A DNA stretch of 64,000 nucleotides from Sphingomonas aliaeris (lineage in GTDB: Bacteria; Pseudomonadota; Alphaproteobacteria; Sphingomonadales; Sphingomonadaceae): the NCBI RefSeq assembly GCF_016743815.1, contig NZ_CP061035.1, forward strand, positions 374,501 to 438,500. The letters run 5' to 3'. This document shows, piece after piece, positions 18,612-26,351 of the stretch. The first letter of the stretch is position 1. Every line of letters begins with the position of its first letter. The translations under genes were made by a program, and so were the position numbers. The notes under the pieces were generated by a model that made no database searches, was not told the origin of the DNA, and worked only from the letters and a program-made list of their open reading frames with translations.

Positions 18612-19142
18612 ATGAAGACCGCCGCCGCTTTGCTCCTGGTGATCGCCACGTCGGCGTCGGCGCAGGACGCGCCGCTGTTCGATCCCGTCACGGGCTACCG
18701 CCTTACCGCCTATCGCGGGGTGGTCGATTCGGTGCCGGAAGGCGTCGTGCGGATCGATGCGCGGCAGGCCGCGGCGCTGCGCGGCAAGGCGGTGTTTCTC
18801 GACGTGACGCCGGCCGAGGGGGCGGTTCGCGACGCGGAAGGCACCTGGCGTCTCGCCATGCCCCATGCAACCATCCCCGGCGCGCACTGGTATCCGGAGG
18901 CTGGTCGCGGCATCCAGCCGGCCGGCATCGGCGCGTGGTTCGCCGATGGGGTGAAGCGTCTCACGCGCGGCCGTCGCGATACGCGTGTCGTCGTCTTCTG
19001 CCTCGCCGATTGCTGGATGAGCTGGAACGCCGCGCGCCGTCTGCGCCGCGCCGGCTACACGCGGATCAACTGGTTCTCCGAGGGATTAGACGGCTGGAAG
19101 GAGTCTGGCCGCACGCTCGCCGACGCCAGGCCCGACCGGTGA
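18612..19142 (+). CDS. PQQ-catabolism-associated rhodanese-like protein with CxxxCW motif
   Basis: 176 residues from ATG 18612; this start directly gives a signal peptide ('AALLLVIATSASAQD'), while the ten codons upstream do not. The rhodanese-like body contains 'VVVFCLADCWMSWNAARRL', with Cys130, Cys134 and Trp135. This is the family described as the CXXCW-motif protein of PQQ-dependent catabolism. It probably handles a sulfur or thiol step with the SoxYZ-like and SoxH-like proteins encoded divergently. It is periplasmic and is the last gene of the quinoprotein island. Confidence 0.85.
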   Translation: MKTAAALLLVIATSASAQDAPLFDPVTGYRLTAYRGVVDSVPEGVVRIDARQAAALRGKAVFLDVTPAEGAVRDAEGTWRLAMPHATIPGAHWYPEAGRGIQPAGIGAWFADGVKRLTRGRRDTRVVVFCLADCWMSWNAARRLRRAGYTRINWFSEGLDGWKESGRTLADARPDR

Positions 19143-19483
19143 TTTGGGGTCGCATCATGCACTCGATTGCCAGCGAAAGGTAAAAGGGATCGAGAAGCCG
19201 CCGACGCCGCCGATGGGACGGATCAGTTCGCCTAGGCTCGAAGACGTTATCAAAGCGTTGCGCTTCCGGCGCAATTGATGCGTCTGCGAATCGCGACCTA
19301 GTTTTCGAGATGAACGAATGGCGGAAGTTGAGACGTGCGAACGGCATCATGAACGACCGGGTTTGGGTCATTCCCGCCCCTGCGACGATTAACGAATGTA
19401 ATTCTTGTTGGGAGTTTGGTCTGTACTGCTGCACTATCGCTGCCGGGTTGGTTGCCGATAAGCATCCTCCCCGGCCAGGGACG
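19143..19483. other. Intergenic, no supported gene
   Basis: 341 bases between the rhodanese-like gene and the convergent SDR gene. Composition drops in GC here compared with the island. Short open frames on both strands lack RBS, domain features or coding-like composition. It marks the right border of the quinoprotein island. Confidence 0.5.
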
Positions 19484-20273
19484 TCAAACGGTTCGGACCG
19501 CGCCGCCATCGATGATGAATTCGGCACCGTGGATCGCGGCGGCGCGATCCGAGGCCAGATAGGCGATCAGATCAGCCACTTCATGAGGTTCTGCCGCCCG
19601 TCCGATCGGGATGCCGCCCAAGCCATCGAGCACCAGTTGCCGCGCTTCCTCGATCTTGCCGCCATTCGCGGCCTGCAGGCGCTCGAGAAAGTCGGTCGCA
19701 GCCTCGGTGTTGATCCAGCCGGGCGAGACGGAGTTGACCCGCACGCCCTTAGGGCCCAGCTCCTTAGAAATAGACTTGCTGTAAGTTCTTAGCGCGCCTT
19801 TAGCGGCGGCGTAGGCGGTGGTTGATTCCTGCAGAGGCAGGATCGACTGAATCGAAGTGACATGCACCACCGTGCCAGCGCGTCGATCGATCATCTGCGG
19901 GACGAGCAGGCGATCAAGCCGGACGGCGGCAAGCAGGTTTAGGTTCATTTCGGCAAGCCAGTGCTCGTCTGTCAGCGCGACAAAGCCGCCGCCCGGCGAC
20001 CCTGACCCGCCAACCACATGCGCCAGAATGTCGATCCCGCCCATCCTGTCTAGCGCCGCGTTGGCAAGCGCGTGGCTGCCGTCGGGAGTTGTCAGATCCG
20101 CCCGGACGAAGATAGCACCAGCTATCGGTTCGGCGTCGCTACGGGCGGCGGTAATGACCCGAGCGCCCCCTTGCAGAAAGCGCATGACGGTTGCGCGGCC
20201 CAATCCTTTGGTCCCCCCCACTAACAAGGACACGCTTGCCGGCGAACTCAGTCGCATCGATCGCGGCACTCAC
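19484..20273 (-). pseudogene. Short-chain dehydrogenase/reductase with an N-terminal G-tract frameshift
   Basis: Classical SDR: 'GGTKGLGRA' cofactor loop, 'AHVVGGSG' (NNAG region), 'VVHVTSIQS', catalytic 'YAAAK', and C-terminal 'FIIDGGAVRTV'; about 263 codons. The natural start appears to be GTG 20273, which overlaps the upstream NTF2-like stop (GTGA) and reads '[20 protein letters not shown]'. That frame joins the catalytic frame only if the tract at 20213-20219 has six, not seven, G/C. As given, only an internal ATG at 20269 enters the main frame, giving a poorer N terminus with no first beta strand. The enzyme could be partly intact; a homopolymer read error is likely. The substrate is unknown. 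Confidence 0.75.
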
Positions 20274-20605
20274 AGCGTAATCTCCAACGCCCTGATCGCA
20301 TTGCCTTCGAGCGTGAAGGTGTAGGTGAACCGGAGGGGGCTGCCCGGAAAGTCGCCATGCGCTGGCCCTTCGACCACTACCTTGCCGTTCTCGTGGCGGA
20401 CCGCTTCTGGCGTGAAGATTGCCTTCACTGGAATAACCTCTTCCTCGAACAGAGTTCGCAATTGAACCCGTCCTTCGAATTTCTTGTTAATGCCCGCGTC
20501 GAAGACGACGGCGTCGGGCACGAACGGCTGGAGCATTCCGTTCAGATCCAGACGGGCGTTTGCCGCGACATAATCCGTAATGGGCGTGGGAAGTTCGATG
20601 ATCAT
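20270..20605 (-). CDS. NTF2/SnoaL-like protein
   Basis: 111 residues from ATG 20605 with AAGGAG nine bases upstream; a longer frame to 20632 lacks an RBS. The sequence has the cone-fold pattern '[21 protein letters not shown]' near the start, then '[14 protein letters not shown]' and a strand-rich end '[19 protein letters not shown]'. Such proteins are often small isomerases or hydrolases, or act as partners of an oxidoreductase. It is first in a coupled operon with the SDR and lies opposite the LysR gene. It is predicted to be cytoplasmic; the substrate is not known. Confidence 0.75.
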   Translation of the reverse strand: MIIELPTPITDYVAANARLDLNGMLQPFVPDAVVFDAGINKKFEGRVQLRTLFEEEVIPVKAIFTPEAVRHENGKVVVEGPAHGDFPGSPLRFTYTFTLEGNAIRALEITL

Positions 20606-20645
20606 TGCTCGGCTCCTTGACGGGACGAGCACAATCTAGCGATAA

Positions 20646-20662
20646 GATTATCAATGATAATC
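20646..20662. promoter_or_regulatory. Perfect 17-bp palindrome, probable LysR operator
   Basis: GATTATCAATGATAATC is an eight... seven-base arm pair around a three-base centre (AAT), midway between the divergent NTF2-like and LysR genes, 38 bases before the LysR ATG. LysR regulators bind interrupted dyads of the form T-N11-A in exactly this position and usually repress their own gene. Confidence 0.7.
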
Positions 20663-20700
20663 GACGCAAATCGACATCTTACGTCCCGGAAATCGGGATA

Positions 20701-21591
20701 ATGCCCGGTGACGGTCTCAGCGAATTTGATGCGGTCCTCGCAATCGCGCGGCGGGGATCGTTCCGCGCTGCCGCATTGGAACTCGGTTTGTCGGCGACGG
20801 CTCTGAGCAACTTGATCGCCAAACTCGAGCGTCGTGTCGGCGTCCGTCTGTTCAATCGCACGACCCGCAGCGTCTCTCTCACAGATGCAGGCCAGACCTT
20901 CGTCGAACAGGTCAGGCCCGCGGTTAGGACTTTGCACGATGCGATGAGCGTCGCCCGTTCGCAGCTGGAGACGCCGTCCGGAACACTGCGCATAAACGCC
21001 TTTGCGGCAGGTGCGCGAGAGGTTCTGCGACCGCTTCTGCTCAAATTCATCCGGCGTTATCCGCAGGTGCATATCGACCTGGTCACCGAGGGGCGAATCG
21101 TTGACATCGTTGAGGCGGGGTTCGATCTCGGTCTGAGAAGCGCTGATCTTGTGCCAAGCGACATGATTGCCATCCCGGTTGGCCCTCCGCGCAGCTTTGC
21201 CGTGGTTGGATCACCGACGTATTTCGAGGTCAATGGCGAGCCCTTCGTACCCCCCGACCTGATGCGACATGCTTGCCTACGCATTCGTCTCCCGAACGGC
21301 GCCCTGCATCGCTGGCAGTTTCAAAAGGACGCAGAGTCGCTTCAGGTCGACGTCCACGGTCCGATCACGCTCGACGAAGCGAGCCTTGCCCGGATGGCGG
21401 TGCTGGATCACGTCGGTATCGGATACTTTATGGTATCCGACGTGCGAGAAGACATCGAAGCGGGACGACTTGTCCGCGTGCTTCAGGACTGGACGCCGCC
21501 GTTGGCGCGCCTAAGCCTCTATTACCCGAGCCGGCGCAATCCTTCCGCCGCGTTCAAGGCGTTAATCGACATGGCCCGCGAGGTTGGCTGA
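20701..21591 (+). CDS. LysR-family transcriptional regulator
   Basis: 296 residues from ATG 20701; a longer frame to 20605 would run over the operator palindrome. N-terminal winged helix: '[20 protein letters not shown]' and '[20 protein letters not shown]'. The effector domain has '[18 protein letters not shown]' and '[19 protein letters not shown]', the pattern of the LTTR subgroup that regulates adjacent oxidoreductases. It should control the divergent NTF2-like/SDR operon, and itself, through the palindrome at 20646-20662. The effector is unknown. Confidence 0.9.
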   Translation: MPGDGLSEFDAVLAIARRGSFRAAALELGLSATALSNLIAKLERRVGVRLFNRTTRSVSLTDAGQTFVEQVRPAVRTLHDAMSVARSQLETPSGTLRINAFAAGAREVLRPLLLKFIRRYPQVHIDLVTEGRIVDIVEAGFDLGLRSADLVPSDMIAIPVGPPRSFAVVGSPTYFEVNGEPFVPPDLMRHACLRIRLPNGALHRWQFQKDAESLQVDVHGPITLDEASLARMAVLDHVGIGYFMVSDVREDIEAGRLVRVLQDWTPPLARLSLYYPSRRNPSAAFKALIDMAREVG

Positions 21592-21673
21592 AGAATGACA
21601 TTTGCACGAAGGCAAGCGTGCCGACGAGCGAATGGCGGGTTCTCCAAAGCACGAGTTATTGGCTGAAATTGGA

Positions 21674-22663
21674 TCAGACGGTAACGACGACCTTGCCAAT
21701 TTGCTCGTTGGATTCCAGGAAGCGGTGAGCGTCCTGGATGTCAGCAAAGGCGAAAGTACGTGCGATCAGGGGCCTGAGGGCGCCCGACACCAAACCGTCC
21801 GTGATGAAGGTCTTGGCGCGTACGAGGATCGCATCGTCGGACACGACTTCGGTGTAAAGGTAACCCTTCAGCGTCAGGCTCTTGCTCAGAACGGTAAGCA
21901 AGGGAAACGGCGTTGGCTCAGCGCTGAGCACACCATATTCCAGCAGGATCCCACCACGTGCCATGCTCGCCGTCAAAGGCCCGAACGATGGGCCGCCGAC
22001 TGGATCGAACACGACCCGAGCGCCGCTGCCGTGAGTTATCTCAAGAACTCTCGCAACAAGGTCCTCTTCATCCGTCGCTACGACATGGTCGGCGCCGGCA
22101 TCAAGAAGGGCCTGCCGCTTTGCGCCGGTTCGCGTCGTCGCAATTACAGTCGCGCCAACGATTTTCGCGATCTGAAACGCCGCGATACCGACACTGCTGG
22201 ACGCTGCGGAGATGATGACCGCTTCGCCCCGGCACAGCTTTGCCTGCTCGATAAGAGCGCCCCACGCGGTAACGTATGGCATCCAAACCGCTGCGGCTTC
22301 CTCGAAGGACAAGTTCTCGGGATGCCTGACCACCAAGCGCGATTGCACATTGACCAGTTCGCCGTAGGTGCCGCCGTCAGTGATATCCAACGAGGGGATG
22401 ACACTGACAACATCACCGACGACGAAACCCGTGACCGATGCTCCAACCATCTCAACGACGCCCGAAGCCTCGTAGCCAAGCCGGCTTGGGAAGCTCGCTT
22501 CCTGTAGATAGGTGTGAGTACGGAACATAACCTCGGCACGGTTGATTCCGATCGCCTTGACCTTGATCTGAACCTCGTTGGCAGCGGGCGCTAGGACCTC
22601 CACATTCTCAATCCGGAGAACGCTGGCGTCACCATACCCGTGAATTCGAACTGCTCGGATCAT
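21674..22663 (-). CDS. Zinc-independent MDR-family NADPH:quinone oxidoreductase-like protein
   Basis: 329 residues: N-terminal GroES-like domain ('VKAIGINRAEVMFRTHTY', 'LGYEASGVVEMVG'), then a Rossmann domain with 'VIISAASSSVGIAAFQIAK' (AxxSVG in place of the GxGxxG of zinc ADHs), typical of quinone reductase/zeta-crystallin enzymes. No catalytic zinc Cys/His pattern is seen. It probably reduces quinones or enones with NADPH. A palindrome GGAGC-N4-GCTCC lies 28 bases upstream of its start and matches the sites around the TetR gene, so it is probably part of the TetR regulon. Confidence 0.85.
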   Translation of the reverse strand: MIRAVRIHGYGDASVLRIENVEVLAPAANEVQIKVKAIGINRAEVMFRTHTYLQEASFPSRLGYEASGVVEMVGASVTGFVVGDVVSVIPSLDITDGGTYGELVNVQSRLVVRHPENLSFEEAAAVWMPYVTAWGALIEQAKLCRGEAVIISAASSSVGIAAFQIAKIVGATVIATTRTGAKRQALLDAGADHVVATDEEDLVARVLEITHGSGARVVFDPVGGPSFGPLTASMARGGILLEYGVLSAEPTPFPLLTVLSKSLTLKGYLYTEVVSDDAILVRAKTFITDGLVSGALRPLIARTFAFADIQDAHRFLESNEQIGKVVVTV

Positions 22664-22690
22664 CAGATATCTCCAAGTGCATCATTTTAG

Positions 22691-22704
22691 GGAGCGCGTG
22701 CTCC
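22691..22704. promoter_or_regulatory. TetR-type operator upstream of the quinone reductase
   Basis: GGAGC-GCGT-GCTCC, a perfect five-base-arm dyad followed by CAAAAA. It is the same motif as 22936-22951 and 24146-24161. Confidence 0.6.
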
Positions 22705-22877
22705 AAAAATGCATTAGGAGACGCTCAACGCAGCGTCAACATATTTGAAGGTGCGGCTCCATTTTGTCTTGTCCTGTCGTCTGGGCGCGCTTTGTTCCCC
22801 CTGGCTCACCGTGCTGTAACTGATGCCTGCACTAGCCCGAAGCGATGCGCCAAAAGAAGGCGCCAAACGCGAGGGTT

Positions 22878-22893
22878 TGGACGTGTAGCTCCA
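22878..22893. promoter_or_regulatory. TetR-type operator, imperfect copy
   Basis: TGGACGTGTAGCTCCA, inside TTTGGA...TCCAAA, about 105 bases before the tautomerase start. It differs from the perfect dyad by one base in the left arm. Confidence 0.45.
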
Positions 22894-22935
22894 AAAATGA
22901 TTGACGACTCCGCAGATCGCACACAAACGTTTTTA

Positions 22936-22951
22936 TGGAGGCAAGGCTCCA
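22936..22951. promoter_or_regulatory. TetR-type operator upstream of the tautomerase gene
   Basis: TGGAGGCAAGGCTCCA: five-base arms TGGAG/CTCCA around six bases. It lies 45 bases before the tautomerase ATG, where a repressor would block transcription. Confidence 0.55.
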
Positions 22952-22995
22952 ATTTAACGCTACGCCGTTCAAGTCGACGCAATGAGGATCACGTC

Positions 22996-23391
22996 ATGCC
23001 GTTTTTCAACGTTCACGTTCCCAAGGATCTATTTTCTCTGGATCAGCGCAAAGCGATTGCGGACTCCCTCGCGCACTGACTCCAGGATAGCTTTGGCCTG
23101 CCACCCGAGGACAAGTTCGTCGTAATCGACGAGCATCGCGAAGGCTTCATGTTCCTGCATCCCACGTACAAGGATGTGGAGTGTTCAGCGGGTGCGATCG
23201 TCATCTCCGTTCACATCCCGGCATCACGTCCGATGGCGGAAAAGCGAAAGCTGCTGAGTGAGATCGTCCAGCGCCTCCACGACAATGTCGGCATCAGACC
23301 GGACGATGTATTCGTGACCCTCATTCCATTGCCGTCGGAGAACTTCTCATTCGGGCAAGGTTTCAGCCCGTTTGACAAGGGGGATGACTAG
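22996..23391 (+). pseudogene. Tautomerase-family protein with an in-frame TGA at codon 28
   Basis: Starts 'MPFFNVHVPKDLF' with the N-terminal Pro2 that is the catalytic base of 4-oxalocrotonate-tautomerase enzymes. TGA at 23077-23079 interrupts the frame after 'IADSLAH', and the same frame continues without another stop for 103 codons: 'FGLPPEDKFVVIDEH', 'FMFLHPTYKDVE', 'RLHDNVGIRPDDVFVTLIP', ending at 23391. A full protein would be 131 residues. The good downstream sequence argues for a very recent nonsense change (for example CGA to TGA) or a base error, rather than old decay. Re-initiation at ATG 23149 would lack Pro2. The gene ends four bases inside the convergent TetR gene. Confidence 0.8.
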
Positions 23392-24017
23392 GCCGGCCCG
23401 CCCGGCCAAGCATTGAGCGCCATCGCGCCGGTTTTTTCGAGCATGCCGCGATCGGCGCCGTCACGCGCACGGACCGCCATGCCTCTGAACACTGTCTCAA
23501 AAAAGTCGGCGATCTGAGCGACGTCGGCCTCTTTAGGAAGGTCGCCCATTCGTACGCCTTCGTCGAGACGCGCAACCATCAATGCGCGCGACCGCCCTCT
23601 GACCTCACGCATAAAATCGCGGAAATCGGCGCGTTCGGGGGCGTCATGCATTCCAGCAAGTGAGACCATGCAGCCCGCAGGTCCTGTAACGTCGGTGTAC
23701 GCGGCCGCCGTAGCCTTCATCAGCCGTGCGAACGCATCACGTGCCGAGCCCTCGCCAGCCAAAGCCTTGGGGAAGAAGCCGCCCGGCCCAGTGAGGTATG
23801 CGCCGACAGCCTCTCGATAGAGAGCCTCTTTGTTACCGAAAGCGTTATAAAAGCTCGAGGGGCTGACCCCCATCGCGGCGATCAACTCATCGAAGGTCGC
23901 GCCTTCGTAACCTCTGTCCCAAAAGACGCGCATCGCCCGGTCGAGCGCCGACGCCCGATCGAACAGCCGTGGCCGGCCGCGCCCACGAGAGGCCTGCGTC
24001 TCACCCTTGCTCGTCAT
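23388..24017 (-). CDS. TetR/AcrR-family repressor
   Basis: 209 residues with an AGGAG RBS. The N-terminal helix-turn-helix reads 'ALDRAMRVFWDRGYEGATFDE', 'LIAAMGVSPSSFYNAFGNKE'. The C-terminal ligand domain contains 'GPAGCMVSLAG', where the Cys is common in AcrR-type sensors of electrophiles; redox sensing here is only an idea. It is divergent from an MDR oxidoreductase, with a perfect dyad between them and related dyads before two further genes. It should repress itself and its neighbours and release on binding a reactive quinone- or enone-like compound. Confidence 0.9.
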   Translation of the reverse strand: MTSKGETQASRGRGRPRLFDRASALDRAMRVFWDRGYEGATFDELIAAMGVSPSSFYNAFGNKEALYREAVGAYLTGPGGFFPKALAGEGSARDAFARLMKATAAAYTDVTGPAGCMVSLAGMHDAPERADFRDFMREVRGRSRALMVARLDEGVRMGDLPKEADVAQIADFFETVFRGMAVRARDGADRGMLEKTGAMALNAWPGGPA

Positions 24018-24086
24018 CGTGCTTCGTCTCCTAACATGCGGCCTGAGCCGACGCCGTACATGCTTTCAACCGCCAGCTAACATATT

Positions 24087-24102
24087 CGTAGCGTTAGCTC
24101 CA
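24087..24102. promoter_or_regulatory. TetR-type operator half-site
   Basis: TAGCTCCA preserves the right half of the dyad; the left half (CGTAGC) is degenerate. It lies 70 bases before the TetR start and could serve as a weak autoregulatory site. Confidence 0.3.
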
Positions 24103-24145
24103 CTTTTACGTTGACGGCCATGATTGGGAGGATCAAAGCGCTTTA

Positions 24146-24161
24146 TGGAGCGCACGCTCCA
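24146..24161. promoter_or_regulatory. Perfect TetR operator TGGAGC-N4-GCTCCA
   Basis: TGGAGCGCACGCTCCA, flanked by TTTA and TTAA, is a perfect dyad 46 bases before the MDR start at 24207. It is the best copy of the motif in the window and defines the consensus. Confidence 0.65.
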
Positions 24162-24206
24162 TTAATTACTGCCGCGGCCTTGCTGCTCGATCAAAGGACC
24201 ATCGTG

Positions 24207-25175
24207 ATGAAAGCAATCCAGATTTCCGCCTTCGGCGAGCCGCGCGAGGTGCTGCAGTTCGCCGATTTTCCTGAACCGACCCCTCCCGGTATCAACGAGG
24301 TGCTCGTTCAGCTTGAGGCGTCTCCGTTCAACCCTCACGACCTTTATGTGATCAAGGGCGGCTTCCCCGTCCTGCCAACGACGCCGGGCCCCGTCGGCAA
24401 CGAGGGGGTCGGCCGCGTCATTGCCTTGGGTGCAAACGTCGATCATCTCGCGATTGGAGACCGTGTGCTTCTTCCAACCTTCACCTGGCTGTGGCGCGAA
24501 CGAATGACCATCTCTGCGGCGGGTCTATTCGCCCTGCCGGATGCTGACCTGCACCAGCTTTCGATGCTCGGCATCAATCCGGCGACTGCAGCTCTCCTGC
24601 TTAGCGAATACACGACGTTGGATCCGGGTGACTGGGTCGTTCAAAACGCCGCTAATTCGAGCGTTGGTCGAGCCGTGATCAGCATTGCCAAGGCTCGAGG
24701 CTACAAGACGCTCAACATAGTCCGCCGCCCCGAACTTGTCAGTGAACTGGAGGCAGCGGGCGCCGATGTCGTTCTGGTTGCGGGCGAGGACGCCAAGGCT
24801 GCAGCCGAAAAAGCCGTCGAGGGCGGCCGAGTTGGGCTGGGTATCGACTCCGTTGGCGGCGAGGCGATCGGCCTGCTCGCCGATATCGTTTCGCCCCGCG
24901 CTGCTGTCGTTGCCTATTCCATTCTCGACAGCGCGACCATGTCGATCCCCGCGTGGTCGCCCATTTTCAAACAAGTTACCGTCAGCGGCTTCTTCCTTGG
25001 CAACCCGGACTCGGCTGCTGCCGCGCCCGCAGCCATCCGGGACGTACTTCCGCTCGTCGTGAGTGGGGCGCTGCATACTCCGGTCAGCGGTGTTTATCCG
25101 CCATCCGCCATAGTGGAGGCAGCCATCCACGCGGAGCGCGGCGGCAAGGTAATCCTCGACTTTACCGCAGAATGA
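24207..25175 (+). CDS. MDR-family 2-enoyl thioester reductase-like oxidoreductase
   Basis: 322 residues from ATG 24207 (RBS AAAGGA); the frame open to 24111 would include the operator. GroES-like N terminus 'SPFNPHDLYVIKGGFPVLP' and 'VGNEGVGRVIALGANV'; 'WRERMTISAAGLFALP'; Rossmann part 'WVVQNAANSSVGRAVISIAK' and 'GIDSVGGEA'. 'NAANSSVG' is typical of the MECR/2-enoyl reductase branch, which reduces C=C bonds with NADPH and needs no zinc. It is divergent from the TetR gene with the perfect dyad in its promoter. With the tautomerase and quinone reductase it suggests detoxification of reactive unsaturated carbonyls. Confidence 0.85.
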   Translation: MKAIQISAFGEPREVLQFADFPEPTPPGINEVLVQLEASPFNPHDLYVIKGGFPVLPTTPGPVGNEGVGRVIALGANVDHLAIGDRVLLPTFTWLWRERMTISAAGLFALPDADLHQLSMLGINPATAALLLSEYTTLDPGDWVVQNAANSSVGRAVISIAKARGYKTLNIVRRPELVSELEAAGADVVLVAGEDAKAAAEKAVEGGRVGLGIDSVGGEAIGLLADIVSPRAAVVAYSILDSATMSIPAWSPIFKQVTVSGFFLGNPDSAAAAPAAIRDVLPLVVSGALHTPVSGVYPPSAIVEAAIHAERGGKVILDFTAE

Positions 25176-25301
25176 CAGTTCACTGTCGCTCCGTTGATGA
25201 CCTCATCGACGGAGCGGCCGTCGTCTGCCTCGATCTCGAACTATCGTCTGGTCAGAGCAGTGACACCACACCAAAATCCTTTCTCATCAGGCACAGCGCA
25301 C

Positions 25302-25589
25302 ATGACCGTCCTTGTTCTCATTGATCTTACTGTCCGTGATCTGCCTGCAATGACCAAATACGAGGGGGCGGCGATCGCCTTGGCGGCGCGGTTCGGCGGC
25401 AAACCGCTCGCAAAGGAACTCCAGCCTGAGATCGTCGAGGGACGCTGGTCGCCGACCTGGCTCGTCGTGCTGGAGTTTCCGAACCGCCAAGCCGTCCATG
25501 ACTTCTACGACGCGCCCGGATATCAACCGCTCAAGGCCATGCGACAAGCGGCGGCAACCTCTAACGGCCTGATCGTCGTCGGCGAATAG
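25302..25589 (+). CDS. DUF1330-family small protein
   Basis: 95 residues from ATG 25302. It has the alpha/beta ferredoxin-like fold of DUF1330: 'VLVLIDLTVRDLPAMTKYEG', 'GGKPLAKELQPEIVEGRW', 'LVVLEFPNRQAVHDFYDAPGY'. Members are small monooxygenase-like proteins without a settled function. It begins 126 bases after the MDR gene on the same strand and may be part of the TetR-controlled transcript. The upstream in-frame extension to 25194 lacks an RBS and is rejected. Confidence 0.75.
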   Translation: MTVLVLIDLTVRDLPAMTKYEGAAIALAARFGGKPLAKELQPEIVEGRWSPTWLVVLEFPNRQAVHDFYDAPGYQPLKAMRQAAATSNGLIVVGE

Positions 25590-26077
25590 CTGCGGTCCGC
25601 TACAGGCCACCCGGCCTTTGCTCCGCCAAAGACAGCATAGCGTCCAGGGCTGACAAGCGACGCCGTAGACATAAATGAATGGCTGAAGTTGGCGAGCCGA
25701 AAACGGCCAGCGAATGTCTGGAAGTGGGTCTTTCAGGCCTGTCACAAGGCAACGATCATAATCGCCAATTACGGACGGTGCTGTCTGGTCTGACCCACAA
25801 GCAGACGTTCCCGGCAACGCTTTGTCTTTCTGGCTTCAGACATTCGTTCATGTCGCTGCGAAAGCGCAACAGAAGAGTGGAACCGGCATTCACGCCTGAC
25901 TAACGAAACGTAGAGTTTGAGACTGCCTATCGACTGAGCATTTCACCCGTATCGAGCAGCGTCCAAGTCGTACGATCATGTTACCTTGCGTACGAAGCTG
26001 GTGACATCTCGAGCACCGGCGCCCTGCTCCACCCCGCAGACTTGCATCGAAACCGCTGCACCCGCCGTATCTCGATC
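25590..26077. other. Intergenic, no supported gene
   Basis: 488 bases. Short frames on both strands have no RBS or recognisable domain. It contains CATTCGTTCATGTCGCTGCG, a type of sequence that recurs in sphingomonad spacers (an impression). No terminator of quality was found. Confidence 0.45.
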
Positions 26078-26332
26078 ATGAACCCTGACCATGACCTCTC
26101 TTCAGATACTGCATTTTCGGTCCAAGCGGGCTCGGAAGGTCACCGCCAACGCATTCTCGATATGACGGCTGCACTCAGGGAAATATTTGGTGATGCAGCT
26201 TTACCTATCGCCGACGGTCAACCCGGCACCTTCGACGTCGGCGGGAGGAGCGGCATTCAGTGGCGGGACTTGGCGGACGAACTACGCGCCGCCAAGCTGC
26301 CCCGCATAGTAACCTTTTCCCCGACGCTGTGA
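26078..26332 (+). CDS. Small hypothetical protein
   Basis: 84 residues from ATG 26078; a TTG 36 bases upstream is less likely. Central part 'HRQRILDMTAALREIFGDAALPIADGQ' (helix then loop) and 'GGRSGIQWRDLADELRAAKLPRIVTF' look like an ordered protein. No family is recognised. It stands alone and is convergent with the lipoprotein gene. Confidence 0.45.
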   Translation: MNPDHDLSSDTAFSVQAGSEGHRQRILDMTAALREIFGDAALPIADGQPGTFDVGGRSGIQWRDLADELRAAKLPRIVTFSPTL

Positions 26333-26351
26333 CGCGGCGCCAAACGGATGG

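Noticed and set aside
25679..25903. 74-residue plus-strand frame
   Set aside because: No RBS, no recognisable features, spacer-like composition.
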